From assembly GCF_000340215.1 (NCBI RefSeq), contig NW_006921538.1, forward strand, positions 2,486,651 through 2,550,650: DNA of 64,000 nucleotides, given 5' to 3'. Numbering within the stretch: the stretch's first letter is position 1; each line of letters opens with the position of its first letter. A program made the position numbers and the translations under genes. Positions 1 to 10,478 of this stretch are shown here, piece by piece. The notes below the pieces were generated by a model. The model made no database searches. It was given only the letters and a program-made list of their open reading frames with translations, and was not told the origin of the DNA. Source of the stretch: Pseudocercospora fijiensis CIRAD86. Taxonomy: Eukaryota > Ascomycota > Dothideomycetes > Mycosphaerellales > Mycosphaerellaceae.

Positions 1-962
1 TATAAGCTAGTATAGTACTAATAGCTACCTTAATAACTATAAGCTTCCTTATTAGGTTAGGGTCTTATAGCCCTATTGTTGGCAACACTAACTTATCGTT
101 ATCTACGGTTACTAACACTGTTAGCAACGTTAGCAACAAGACACGTTGCTAACACTTTGACACCTCTACTGCAGGTACGCCATAAGATTCAAGGTCTGTG
201 CTCTGGCGGCTAACGGGACGGCACGCAGCAAGGATACTTCTCTTCCTATTCTTCACAGTTGACATTAATCCTTCTCTTCTTCGGCATCAACGCTCAGATC
301 CTGATATTTAGGACTCAGGAATGGGCGTACGCTTCGCAGGACAAGCTATTCTTGAGAATTTAGGGAGGGCAACAAGGTCTCCTCCGCAAGTCCGATCTCG
401 AATTCGACAATGGCCGGGGATTGATCAGACAACCGCCATTCCAGCAAGGCTCATCACAGTAGCACGATCGCATCTTCCAATCCCTGTCACTATGGATTCT
501 GGGATTATGTGCATGGCACAAGCACCTGCAGTAATGGCAACATTTTCTTAATCTGAGCCATCTCCACGCTTCTCTTGGCCCAATTCGGCATTCGGATCCA
601 TACCGCAGACGCCACGTCTGGCCCACGTGCATCTGCAAATATATCGCTCATTTTGCTCGATCGCCTCTTCCGGTATGCGCATGCTTCCGATGTGCGAGGA
701 TCAGTAGGCGTCCAAGGAAGTGAAACATCTCAGCATCAATGTGTGAGAGTGCCTTTAAACATTAGACAGACCCATTATTGCCAAGATTCTTGCTCGGCCT
801 GAGACATTGTACTCAAAAGACAGAGCTTTTTAAACATCAGGACAAGATCTTAGACCAAGCAAACAAGTCACCTGGACACTACCACCAAGTCCCCACGAAG
901 TGCTGCGTGACATTGCCGTACGTCTCCCAACGCCTCAGCCAAATTGACGCTGTTCTACGAAC
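1..962. other. Left edge: AT-rich remnant, then no recognisable gene
   Basis: The first 150 bases or so are AT-rich and resemble the edge of a RIP-mutated repeat. A perfect 10-bp inverted repeat (GTTAGCAACG at 120-129, CGTTGCTAAC at 144-153) lies at its end. From about 160 to 962 the composition is ordinary and I see only short, unconvincing reading frames. This may be the promoter side of the small gene that follows. Confidence 0.4.
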
Positions 963-1474
963 ATGCAGGCTGATACGGAAAAGCAGACACCAAAAAAGCC
1001 AACCTCGCATCCACCAAAGAAATCCCCCTCAATGACAATCGCAGAAGCGACAACAAGCATTCGCGACCAAGTTCAGAAGTTCTGGAACACAGTCAACTAC
1101 TACTTACCCTCTTTAGACTACCTAAACGAAGGCAGGTACTCAGTACGACCCTCACTCCCTCCCTACAATAAAACTAACACACGAATCCGCAGAAACCGAG
1201 TGGTAATCTAGACCTCATAATAATGTTCCCCGTAGCGACAACTAGTGAAGATTTCCCATCGCCCCAGGTGATAAGCGAGGGCGATAACTCCACCGAACAC
1301 TCCTCGTGGAATTTCCCAGTTCTGGACACAGAAGCTGTGGATCGGGCTCTGGAAAGCTTTATTCAAGAGCAGGAGAAAATCTGTCGAGATGTGTGCAAAG
1401 CTCGATCTCGATTTTGCAAACGTTCCGAAAATCCGTCAGCATCGCACGCTGGTGAAAAGAAACCTTTTGTTTGA
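963..1474 (+). CDS. Hypothetical 148-aa protein, two exons
   Basis: The model joins 963-1135 and 1201-1474. The donor GGCAG|GTACTC and the acceptor ACCGAG|TGG enclose a 65-nt intron with a perfect CTAAC branch sequence at 1173-1177. Exon 1 starts at an ATG and encodes a Lys/Pro-rich N-terminus followed by a probable helix containing RDQVQKFWNTVNYYLPSLDY. Exon 2 encodes an acidic stretch and a Cys/Arg-rich helix (ICRDVCKARSRFC). A competing acceptor at 1192 (CCGCAG) would end the protein after a few codons, so the splice choice is uncertain. There is no signal peptide or family I recognise. It converges on the Ca2+ ATPase gene about 500 bp away. It could be a lineage-specific gene or a chance reading. 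Confidence 0.35.
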
Positions 1475-1968
1475 GCGGAGCAGTTCGGCGTGAATGCAAA
1501 TCCTTTGGCGGCTTTAGCGGAAGCGGAGCGGGCGTTTTGAGCGTTCTCTCAGGATTCAGCTATAGCATTATGAACTATTGTTTGGTCTTTCACAACACCT
1601 TCTCAGGCCGGACAGTGTTCGGAGTCCGGCAGCGTGCCCCAAACAACCAAGTCTTCAGGTGAAGTAAAGCTTCAACCAAGCCAGTTCTTTCTTGCCCTCC
1701 TCATAACATCTATGTCCAGGATCTGAATATGCAGAGTGTTGAGGGGAATCAGATCACTCAAGCCCACTCTCAATATAAGTCCAAAGTTTCCGTCGGCGAT
1801 CACGAGTCTAGCGAGGCTTTCAAGACGTCGAGTTCGCATAGGAATTGTTATTTCTTTCTACTCTATTTCTAGACAAGAATCGACAGACGTGAATCTTAGA
1901 CCCTCAGAGTATTCATCAACCGATATGACCGAAACGATCAGGTGCCATCCAGGTCCTCTTTTGCACAC
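1475..1968. other. Intergenic, convergent 3' ends
   Basis: About 490 bases separate the stop of the small plus-strand gene from the stop of the ATPase gene on the other strand. I see no further gene; it should hold both 3' untranslated regions. Confidence 0.4.
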
Positions 1969-4900
1969 TCAATCAATCTTCTTAACCCTTCCACTACTGC
2001 TCCTCTTCGCAATCTCCGTCGTCTCCATGAAAAAAGCTCTTTCCAAGAATTTGAGGACTTCGTCGATAACGATGATGGGCGCACTCCACGCCAGCACGAT
2101 CTTCCATTCGTCCCAACCCAGTGGCACGATTTCGAAGATACTTTGTAGGATCGGGGTGTATAGGAGGGTAAAGTGCAGGACCATGGACAACGTGATGGCG
2201 TAGATGAGGACCATATTGCGCCAGACTGGTAGAGTGAGGAGAGACTCCGAGGATGAGAGAGCGTTCATGGCGTTGAGCATCTCGATGACCACGAGAATCG
2301 AGAGTGATACGGTACTAGCCGTCTTGGCGGACTCGTTGGAGAACATCTGGCAGCCAATCTGTGGGAATGAGGTCGAGCAGCGATGGAAGTGGGTCTGCAA
2401 ACGAGTGTCAATAATAGGTCAGTCGATCATGAAGGCAGAGGTGACTTACGATCTGGTAGAAGGAGATTTGCGGGCCATGTTCGTAAAACATAAACCACCA
2501 AGCATAACCTCCGACAGTGGCTAGGCCCACATAGGTTCCTATTACCATGTAGCGGAAGAACAGCCAGCCACCGACAAGCGGCTCGTCTCTCTTTCTTGGC
2601 GGGCGCTTCATCACGTCGTGGTCTTTCGGGTTGAAGGATAAAGCTGTGGCAGGAAGACCATCGGTGACAAGGTTGACCCAGAGAAGTTGAACGGGAATTA
2701 GAGCTTCGGGCATGCCCAAAGCTGCTGTCAAGAAGATCGACACGACCTCGCCAATATTGGACGAGATGAGGTATCGGATGAACTGCTGGGTGTTATTGTA
2801 GATGCTGCGGCCTTCTTCGACAGCCGTCTCTATCGTTGCGAAGTTGTCGTCGGCCAGGACCATGTCAGCGGCGAGTTTGGCGACATCAGTACCTGAGCCC
2901 ATGGCAACACCGATATCACTCTTCTTCAAGGCTGGTGCATCGTTCACGCCATCGCCGGTCATGGCGACAACCTCGCCAGCAGACTGGAGGAGATCTACAA
3001 GCTTAGACTTGTGACCTGGCTCGACACGAGAGAAGAGCGAAGCGGTCTTGGCAGCTTTGAGCTTGTCGTCCTCACTGAGTTCATCGAATTTCCGGCCAGT
3101 GAAGCTCTTGCCTGTGAGATCCTCATGCTCGCCAAAGATACCAATTTGTCTGCAAATTGTCTCAGCGGTGGTCGGGTTGTCACCAGTGATGACCACAACT
3201 CGAATGCCGGCGTTACGACATTTGGCAATAGCCTCTGCGACTTCAGGACGAGGAGGATCAAGCATGCCAACGAGGCCAAGCAGAGTCATGCCCTGCTCAA
3301 GTTCGTTGTATTCCTTCGATGTCTTTGCAGTCTTGGTCAATGGATTCCTAATGTTGTTGACACTAGCCAGAGCGATAACGCGCAGGCCACGATTCGCCAG
3401 GTCTTGGACTTCCTTCTGGAGTAGAGAGCCGAATTTGGCAGAAAGCTGGGCCTGCCTGCCATCACTTCCGACCAGACAGTGTGTGCATCGCTCAATAATC
3501 GATTCCGGAGCTCCCTTCACGAGAAGTCGTTGAGTGCTGCCGCTGTTGACGAGTACGGACATGCTCTTTCGGTCACGCGAAAACTCATATGTTCTCAACT
3601 TCTTGGCCTTGCTGTCGTAGTAGTTGCTTGCGAAGTCCCGCTTTTGCTCTGCTTTGAGACTGCCTCTTTGAGCGTTGTACGAGCTGTCTGGTGTTCCAAC
3701 CTTCTCTGCCAAGACTCGAAGGGCGCCCTCGGTCGGCTCTCCTACATTGAGGAAAGCGCTGGTCTTGCTGTCGTAAGCGAGCTTTGCATCGTTGCATACC
3801 GCAGCAACCTCGATCATTTGAGCGATCGTCTTCGAGGAAGCCGCTGGAAACTCGATCACCTTCTCGCCTTTGGTGACAATGCCCTCTGGTGTGAAGCTTG
3901 TTCCCTCCACTTCAAGCTCTTCCAGCCCGGACTGCGAATCATTGATGTACACGATTCTGCTGACGCTCATCTGGTTGGTGGTCAAGGTGCCGGTCTTGTC
4001 GGAGCAGATCACGCTGCAGCTACCTAAAGTCTCCACTGATGGCAAGCTTCGCACAATCGCATTCTTCTTGGCCATGGTTCTTGTTCCGAGTGCGAGACAG
4101 GTAGTAATGACCACTGCGAGACCCTCGGGAATTGCAGCAACACCGAGCGACACGGCAATCTTGAGGTAGTAGATCGCTCCTTTGGTCCACGAGTTTCCGT
4201 GTGATGGGTCGTTGAAGTGCCGAATATTAATCAACCAGACTAGAATGCAAATACCAGAGATGACCTTGGCGAGCATATCACCAAAATCGTTGAGCTTCTC
4301 CTTAAGAGGCGTGGGCTGGGAGATCTGAGAAGTGATGCTCTCGTGGATGTCGCCGATTGCAGTGTTCGTTCCAGTAAGCACCACAATAGCATGCGCATGT
4401 CCAGTGACCACAGTTGTGCCCGAAAACAGCATGTTGATCTGATCTTGCTTGACCGCCTGCTCATCCTTAACAGCCACAGTATCCTTGGCAACACTCTCAC
4501 TCTCTCCAGTCAGGATACTTTGATCGATGCGGAAGCTGTTGCTGTAGATGCTCAGGACTCTACAGTCTGCCGGAATTTGATTGCCCACAGCCACATCAAC
4601 GATGTCTCCGGGAACCAATTCTTCAGCCTTGACAGTCCGGATTTTACCATTTCGAATGACTTTGGCCGTGTTCGCGCTGTACTCTTGCAGTGCCGCAATC
4701 GCCTTCTCTGCAGAGCTTTCTTGACTCACGCCAACGATCGCGTTCAAGATGAGAATCGTGAGAATGACAACAGGGTCGACGAATGCAGTCCATCCATCCT
4801 CCTCTTCGAATAGCGCAAGTACGAACGATATCGCGGCGGATGCGAGGAGGATTATGACTAGCTGGTCCTTGAATTGCTCGAGAACCAGTTCCCATAATGG

Positions 4901-5093
4901 CGTAGGAGGATCTTCCGGGATAGCTGTTCCTTGTTAGCCACGAGTTCGCGGAAGTATATCCTCGTTCTAGCATACCATTCTTTCCATACTTTTGTCTCGC
5001 GGCCGCGACTGCGCTGTCGGAGAGCCCAGTCTGTTCTGAGACGTTGAAATACTCCAACACCTCATCTGGTGACCGCACATACGCATTCTCCAT
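1969..5093 (-). CDS. SERCA-type calcium-transporting P-type ATPase
   Basis: This is a P2A ATPase that pumps Ca2+ from the cytosol into the ER at the cost of ATP. Three exons (4976-5093, 2450-4923, 1969-2394 on the minus strand) give 1005 aa, the usual SERCA length. The first splice restores [16 protein letters not shown], the conserved SERCA N-terminus, and the second restores FYQI/THFHRC in the M7-M8 loop. Visible motifs are the actuator TGES, the PEGL of M4, the phosphorylation loop [11 protein letters not shown] (Asp near residue 348, against 351 in animal SERCA) and the hinge [17 protein letters not shown]. The N-terminus lacks the EF-hand seen in Pmr1 pumps, so SERCA rather than SPCA is the better call. 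The C-terminus is short and ends VKKID; it is not a clear KKXX retrieval signal. Confidence 0.96.
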
Positions 5094-6056
5094 ATTGTCT
5101 GACTGTGACAGATGACTCCCGACTGCCGCAACTCTTCAATCCCTCGCTCGATTTTCAGGAAGCTTCCACTTTTATCATCTCATGCGAGGTGGCGTGTGGC
5201 GACGGCGAAATAGCGGATTGAACTAATGGAGTTTGGGACCACGTAGCAATTTACTGTAGCGAACGTGATGGCGAGTATTGGAAAAAAAAATGATGTCGAG
5301 TAACATACCAGGTGTCATTAATTCCACCCCGCGCAGAGTGCAGGCGCAAGACTCGGCTTATCTAATACAATTATGTATGCAGGAACCATACGCCGAACAA
5401 GGATTGTGAGAGATAGGGCAAGATGTAGAGACGTTTGACTCAGTTATGATTCGTAGATCTGCAACTGCCTGCTTGAGTTCTTTATAGAGGTCATAATCTT
5501 CGTTCGAATGGAGACTGCGAGGCCTAACTTGGTAGTGACAATTGTGTGGACAAGAGAACCGAACAGTCTTTAATACGACAGTTTGTGCTCTCTACTTCCA
5601 GCTTCCCGCAGTATGCTTTCCGCAGATGGAGGCAGATTTTATGCCTGTGAACACTCATTTAACCGCTTCAATAGCAATATGGCAGACACTATAATATGCT
5701 ACGTCACAATGCCAGTAGGTAGTCATCAAGACTACGCGCCAAATTGGCAAATAACGTAGGTCGGTCGAGTCTTGATCGGAATCTGCTCTTCGCTAATCTA
5801 GATCAGCTTTTGGCTCGGAATCGAGCTTCATTATATCTGTGCGCAGGTATAAGGTTGCAGATTCAGAGGGAGGGTTGATAGATATGTGCATATTCAAATC
5901 ATGAACATCATTTGGTCTCCAAGACATATTTCATCAATCGAACCGATGGTGTTAACGAGGTGCGAAAAAAGGGTGGACTCACTTTTCCATAGTTATTCGA
6001 AACCTCGTGCAAAGAAGATGAGGTGTAGAAATTCTCCTCTTTCTTTCTTTCCTTCC
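5094..6056. other. Intergenic promoter region of the Ca2+ ATPase
   Basis: About 960 bases upstream of the ATPase start and downstream of the next minus-strand gene. No coding potential stands out. A run of nine A at about 5281-5289 is the only simple sequence. Confidence 0.4.
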
Positions 6057-6872
6057 TCACATCAACAACCTCCAAACACCCAGAATAATCGCCGCGGTAC
6101 CGGTACAAACCCCCATCAACCACTGCAAAGTACTAAACTTCACCGCCTCCAACCTCTCCCTAAGCGCCGCACTCTCCTGCTCAATCCTGGTCTCCGTCTC
6201 CTTAATTTTCAAATCCTGACTATTCGCCTCCTCGCGAATCCTGCCCTTCTCCAAATTCAAATCCAACCGCACACTCGCCTGCGTGCGCGAAATCTCATCT
6301 CGTAAGCGATTATTCAGTTTCGTGACTTCGTTCGACAAACGTTCGTGACTGGCGCGTGTGAGACTGCTTTCCGTGCTATCGGCGCTCAGGAGTTCGGAGC
6401 GGAGTTTGGCGAAATCGACTTTTTGCGTGTAGGTGGCTTTTTCTTGGTCTTCGCGGAGGACCATTGTGCGGGTGAGGTTTTGGATGGATTCTTCGATTAC
6501 GTCGCCGAGGACTTTCATCATGGCGACGGCTTGTTCTTCGGTGAAGCCTTCTTGTTGGAGGCGTTGGACGAATTTGAGCGTGTCGAAGTGGTGGTCTTTT
6601 GCGAGGGGAGGGGTTGCAGAGAAGGCTCGTTTGGCGGCATGGCTGATGGTTGAGGACGGTCGAGGTGCTAATCGTCTTTCTGCCCAGTTGTGTCTCGCAA
6701 AAGCTGCTGTCGCTGTCGTTCGTTTCGGAGGGGTCTGGGAGCTCCACTGGGTGGTGGCATGCTGAGCAAATGCAAATCCTGCTGAGGGCTGCACGCTGCT
6801 TGCAGTCCAAGCCAGACGGGGCATCAATGAGCGCGTTGCAGCCTCAGCCGCCATGGTTGAAACACTCATCAT
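6057..6872 (-). CDS. Mitochondrial DUF1640 protein (MCUR1/CCDC90, yeast Fmp32 family)
   Basis: This single-exon 271-aa protein has an N-terminus rich in Ala, Arg and Ser without acidic residues, as expected of a mitochondrial presequence. The DUF1640 region follows from about residue 95: HFDTLKFVQRLQQEGFTEEQ, then a long heptad-rich coiled coil (about 130-240) and one C-terminal membrane segment (about 245-268) ending WRLLM. This layout is that of Fmp32 in yeast and MCUR1/CCDC90B in animals, inner-membrane proteins linked to cytochrome oxidase assembly and, in animals, to the Ca2+ uniporter. Two or three ATG codons lie near the start; the first is used here. Which of the two roles applies cannot be told from sequence. 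Confidence 0.88.
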   Translation of the reverse strand: MMSVSTMAAEAATRSLMPRLAWTASSVQPSAGFAFAQHATTQWSSQTPPKRTTATAAFARHNWAERRLAPRPSSTISHAAKRAFSATPPLAKDHHFDTLKFVQRLQQEGFTEEQAVAMMKVLGDVIEESIQNLTRTMVLREDQEKATYTQKVDFAKLRSELLSADSTESSLTRASHERLSNEVTKLNNRLRDEISRTQASVRLDLNLEKGRIREEANSQDLKIKETETRIEQESAALRERLEAVKFSTLQWLMGVCTGTAAIILGVWRLLM

Positions 6873-7462
6873 CAGTGCGGGTCACTTTGGTTGTTGTTCT
6901 GGGATTGATCAGGCCGAGACAGAGACGCCAGCAAACATTCATCCCACGGCGGGTCCCTGAGCCCAACACTGGCCAATCAAAAGGCTATCGCGAGTGTCTC
7001 TTATCGCAACTTCTCTCACTTATGCGACCTCATCTTCACTCGCACCTCCATCGCCATACAAATGCATAGATCTGTATATCATTGTCTCCCAACTCTCAAC
7101 CATCGAATTCCAGCGAAAGACAGCAGAAGATCACAGCACGTGAAGACATGCTCTCCAGGCGAACAATTTCGATTGCGTAATGAAAAACTGGTACAAACCG
7201 TCTCCTCTCCTCTTGGCCTTGGCGAAAGAAGTGCGAAGCGAAGCGGACCAAAACGTGCCCGCTCTGGCCTCGGGCTCGGACGCAGAATGCAGAGGATCAC
7301 GAGGGCACTCATAGTGTCTCTTGGAAAGTGAAGACTTTTTCTTTCATTCATTCATCACCAGCCTTTCAAACTTTTTCCTTGAATCCGTCTGGTAATTCCT
7401 CTTCGCAATTTCTTCGTGCACTTGCTTGCCTCTCAGCACCAGAGCACACAAAGTCACATGAT
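6873..7462. other. Divergent promoter region
   Basis: About 590 bases between the divergent starts of the DUF1640 gene and the DUF3602 gene. I see no coding sequence. It should carry both promoters and both 5' leaders. Confidence 0.45.
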
Positions 7463-7483
7463 ATGGCACAACCACCTTCTAAT

Positions 7484-7516
<33 letters not shown>

Positions 7517-8083
7517 GTCACTGCTGATCCAGCAGCGGCCGCACGATCGCATGGTCGCGGAGGCGCAGGAAATATCAATAACAAGCCGCCAGCGAAGCTC
7601 GATGCAGAGGACTTGAAGACGCCGACGATCAAGTCTAGCTTGTATACCACTGGACGTGGAGGTTCAGGCAACATGGTGCGTAAAGATATTCATTAGAAAC
7701 GTACCCTACTCACAAAATCCCAGGCCAAAAACAACCCCGCCAACGCAGCCGAAACGCGCGCAGCACAAGACGTCGAAGCGCCAGCTCACCATATCAAAGA
7801 CATGCAAGGGACCTACCACTGGGGTCGTGGTGGTGAGGGGAATATGACGACTCTTGGCAAGTCAGGAGCGCAAGAAGCTCGCGAGAAATCCAAAGAACGA
7901 CGAGCGTTGAAAGAGAGGACAGCAAGCTCTGGATCAAACGGGGGCAAGAATCGAAGACCTAGCTTCCAGAGCGCGCTCAGCAAGGGTAAAGAGATGCTTG
8001 GGTTGGGAGGTAAGAAGAAGGAGAATGGCGAGCCGGCGAAGGAGAAGAAATCTTCGGAGGATGAGAGTGCGATTGCGGATTGA
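7463..8083 (+). CDS. DUF3602 (Par32-like) glycine-rich repeat protein
   Basis: Two exons (7463-7675 and 7724-8083) encode 190 aa. The family hallmark is a repeated GRGGxGN motif, and three are present: GRGGAGNI, GRGGSGNM and GRGGEGNM. The 48-nt intron (GTGCGT...CCCAG) falls directly after the second motif. The N-terminus carries an (Asn-Gly)n run from a GGCAAC repeat, and the C-terminus is Lys/Glu/Ser-rich and probably disordered. In yeast the family member Par32 is phosphorylated after rapamycin treatment and inhibits ammonium transporters under TORC1 control. A nutrient-signalling role here is inference from that family. An upstream in-frame stretch lacks an ATG before 7463, which supports this start. 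Confidence 0.85.
7484..7516 (+). repeat. GGCAAC hexanucleotide microsatellite inside the DUF3602 gene
   Basis: Five tandem GGCAAC units and a partial unit encode alternating Asn and Gly. Because the unit is six bases, changes in copy number would alter protein length without a frameshift. Confidence 0.85.
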
Positions 8084-10478
8084 TGGTGATGACTCGGGAG
8101 ATTTTGGTTGATGTGTTGCATTCTTCATTCCATGTGTTATGATACCCAATTTCAGAGGAGAGGGCGGGCGTTTGGGTATAGTACACAGAACCTCTTGTTA
8201 CGGTAGAAGGAAAAGTCTTGGTTATGAACGAGTTGATGATGAGACAAGCAGAAGGACTTCAGAAATCATCACCGACGGCACGCCTTCCAAGCCATGTGTA
8301 TCATGAGCGCTGACAATCTTCACAGAATGAAGCGGTGCGTCGATCCGCAAATGTGCTGTTTTCCTGGAGGCTGGACCGCACGATCGGATGAGATTACAAC
8401 ATGTCCGTTGCAGAGATCGACATCGTCGACAGAAAGCAATTAAAAAAACTTTCAAATCAGAACTTGTGGACGACGACAGATCGGGAACAAGCAAAGATTC
8501 GGGTCAAAGCAGAGGCGAAGAATTGCAGCAACTGTGAAGAGACCTAGCCGTACGAAGAATTTCCCATTGCATATGACAAGGCGCAAACTTTCCTCTCGAA
8601 GCTTATCGAACTGGACGTGCGTAGGTAGATGGAAGCCGGATAAAAGCTCATCAGGCTCTACCGGTCCGGTGTCCAAGATTGCAGCAAGACTTGATGAGAA
8701 GCGGGGGGTTTCCGTTGCCTGTGACTCAGACGCAAAGCAGTATTCTATGCCCGGTTCTGCAAATGCAAGAACTGTCGACGCAGCAGAGCTGGTGGCATGG
8801 CAGACCGCTGTTTGTGCACGAGTGGTTTTGCCAAGCCGAGGACCCATACACATACATTGGAGGCAAACCGGACCAGAGTGCTGCTCACGTTAACTTACGG
8901 CTCATCTTCATCGATAGTCAGTCTTACGGTCATAATATGGGGAGAATGTAGCTGCGAGTAATCGTGCTCTGTTGCTGTCTTCTTGCTCGTGGCTGGCCGA
9001 TGATGTGTCTCTTGGAAAGGTCAATTGGTCTTGTTGCAGAGATGCAGCTCTTCGCATTATGTTTGTGATGCGTTATCTGCGCGAATATCGTGCAGTGCAG
9101 TGCAGTGCGGTGTGTTTTGTTTTGTCGGCCCGCAAGAGATACAAAGTGCATCTCAACTACATCGTTCCTGCGGCCGTTGTAGATGCACATAGAGGATAGC
9201 CAGTGAAAGGTGGGCTCTATCTCAGTTGGTATATCGCAACTGTGCTCGCACTTTCCCGAAGAGGTTGGCCTATGCTTGCACTTTCCCAAAGAGGTTGGCG
9301 GATGAGCCGTGCCTCCTTCCTCTTCGGCATTTTGCAGACGGTGCAGGTATGCAGAGCAGATTCCGAACCGAATGTTTGACTCGGCGTCGAAGATCGTCTG
9401 TCACGCAGAAGCCGTTGAAGTTTTCGGAGCTCCGAAACGACAATACCGTTTCCAGAGGGTAAGGTAGGATGGAGAGCGCAAAGGTCGTGATAAGAAGAAG
9501 GCGCAGGGCAAGCAAGGCTCGCTATTGCGGGAAGGAGGATGATCGTTGGATTGTGTTGGAAGTTGTGACAGATTCGACGTCGCATTCGCCCTGCGATGAC
9601 TTGAGGTTGCATGGCATGTTTGTTTACTGTCTTTGCAGCCGAGTGGTGGTGGTTGGTGCATTGACTACTAGTACCAGGTAAGCTTCCTCCATGATTCCAC
9701 GCATAATCAAATAGCAATGCTGTTGACGTGTAGTGGAGGACGTCTAGCTTGACACATCACTTCAGCAACGGGGCATGGAAAAGGTATAGGTCGTCGATGA
9801 GGTCGGACTCGGATAGACACGTGCTGCTGTGGCTGGCTGATGAGGTGATGGAGGACTTTCGTACGCAGATGTGCGGGCACCAAAGTTACAGCAGACAAGA
9901 CTAGCTTTGCTCCAACCTCTTCGGTGAAGCGCAGCGACGCTGGATTACCGTTTCAGGTTCACCGCAACCGACAGGATCACATCATCCAAGAGGCACGCCG
10001 CACGAGGGCTTAGCCGTTGGCGCTTCTGAATTGCTGAAAGTCAATGCGAAGAGATAGGTACAGGTCCATGACGTTTCTGCTCCGAACTACAGTATGGGAC
10101 GGTCGATAAAGCTCTGCTTTGGTGCAGATGTGGCATCTCCTTCGACCAAGACGCAATACGCAAGATCTTGATCCTCGGATACTGTTCGCTGGTGGCCGTT
10201 CTGCATCAGCGCCTCGGAATGCACCCCTTCCTGTCGTTGGGACCACTTATCACGGGTGGATCTGGTGTGCTCCCGGCTTCGGGGACTGCCTGCATGAACC
10301 ATCTGCTGTGCTCGCCATCCTTCCGAGCGACGACTATGGCCCCCGAGATCTCAACCACATCTGTCTTTGCTGAATCTGATGCTGCGCGGCCTCTCGCTGA
10401 GCCATCCTGCTGGAACAGAGCAGGCATTGTGCTCGGCGTGGAAGGAGCGCTGGACGTTCCCTTCATCAATTCTTGACC
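8084..10478. other. 2.4 kb without a recognisable gene
   Basis: All frames are short and none resembles a known protein or joins across plausible introns. A short GCAGT run lies at about 9090-9108. A 27-30 bp imperfect tandem duplication lies at about 9246-9300 (two copies of GCACTTTCCC.AAGAGGTTGGC). The right end should contain the promoter, and perhaps untranslated or missed 5' exons, of the gene at 10479. Confidence 0.4.

Noticed and set aside
8452..8853. A 133-codon minus-strand frame
   Set aside because: Isolated, without an obvious homologue or splice partners; likely chance.
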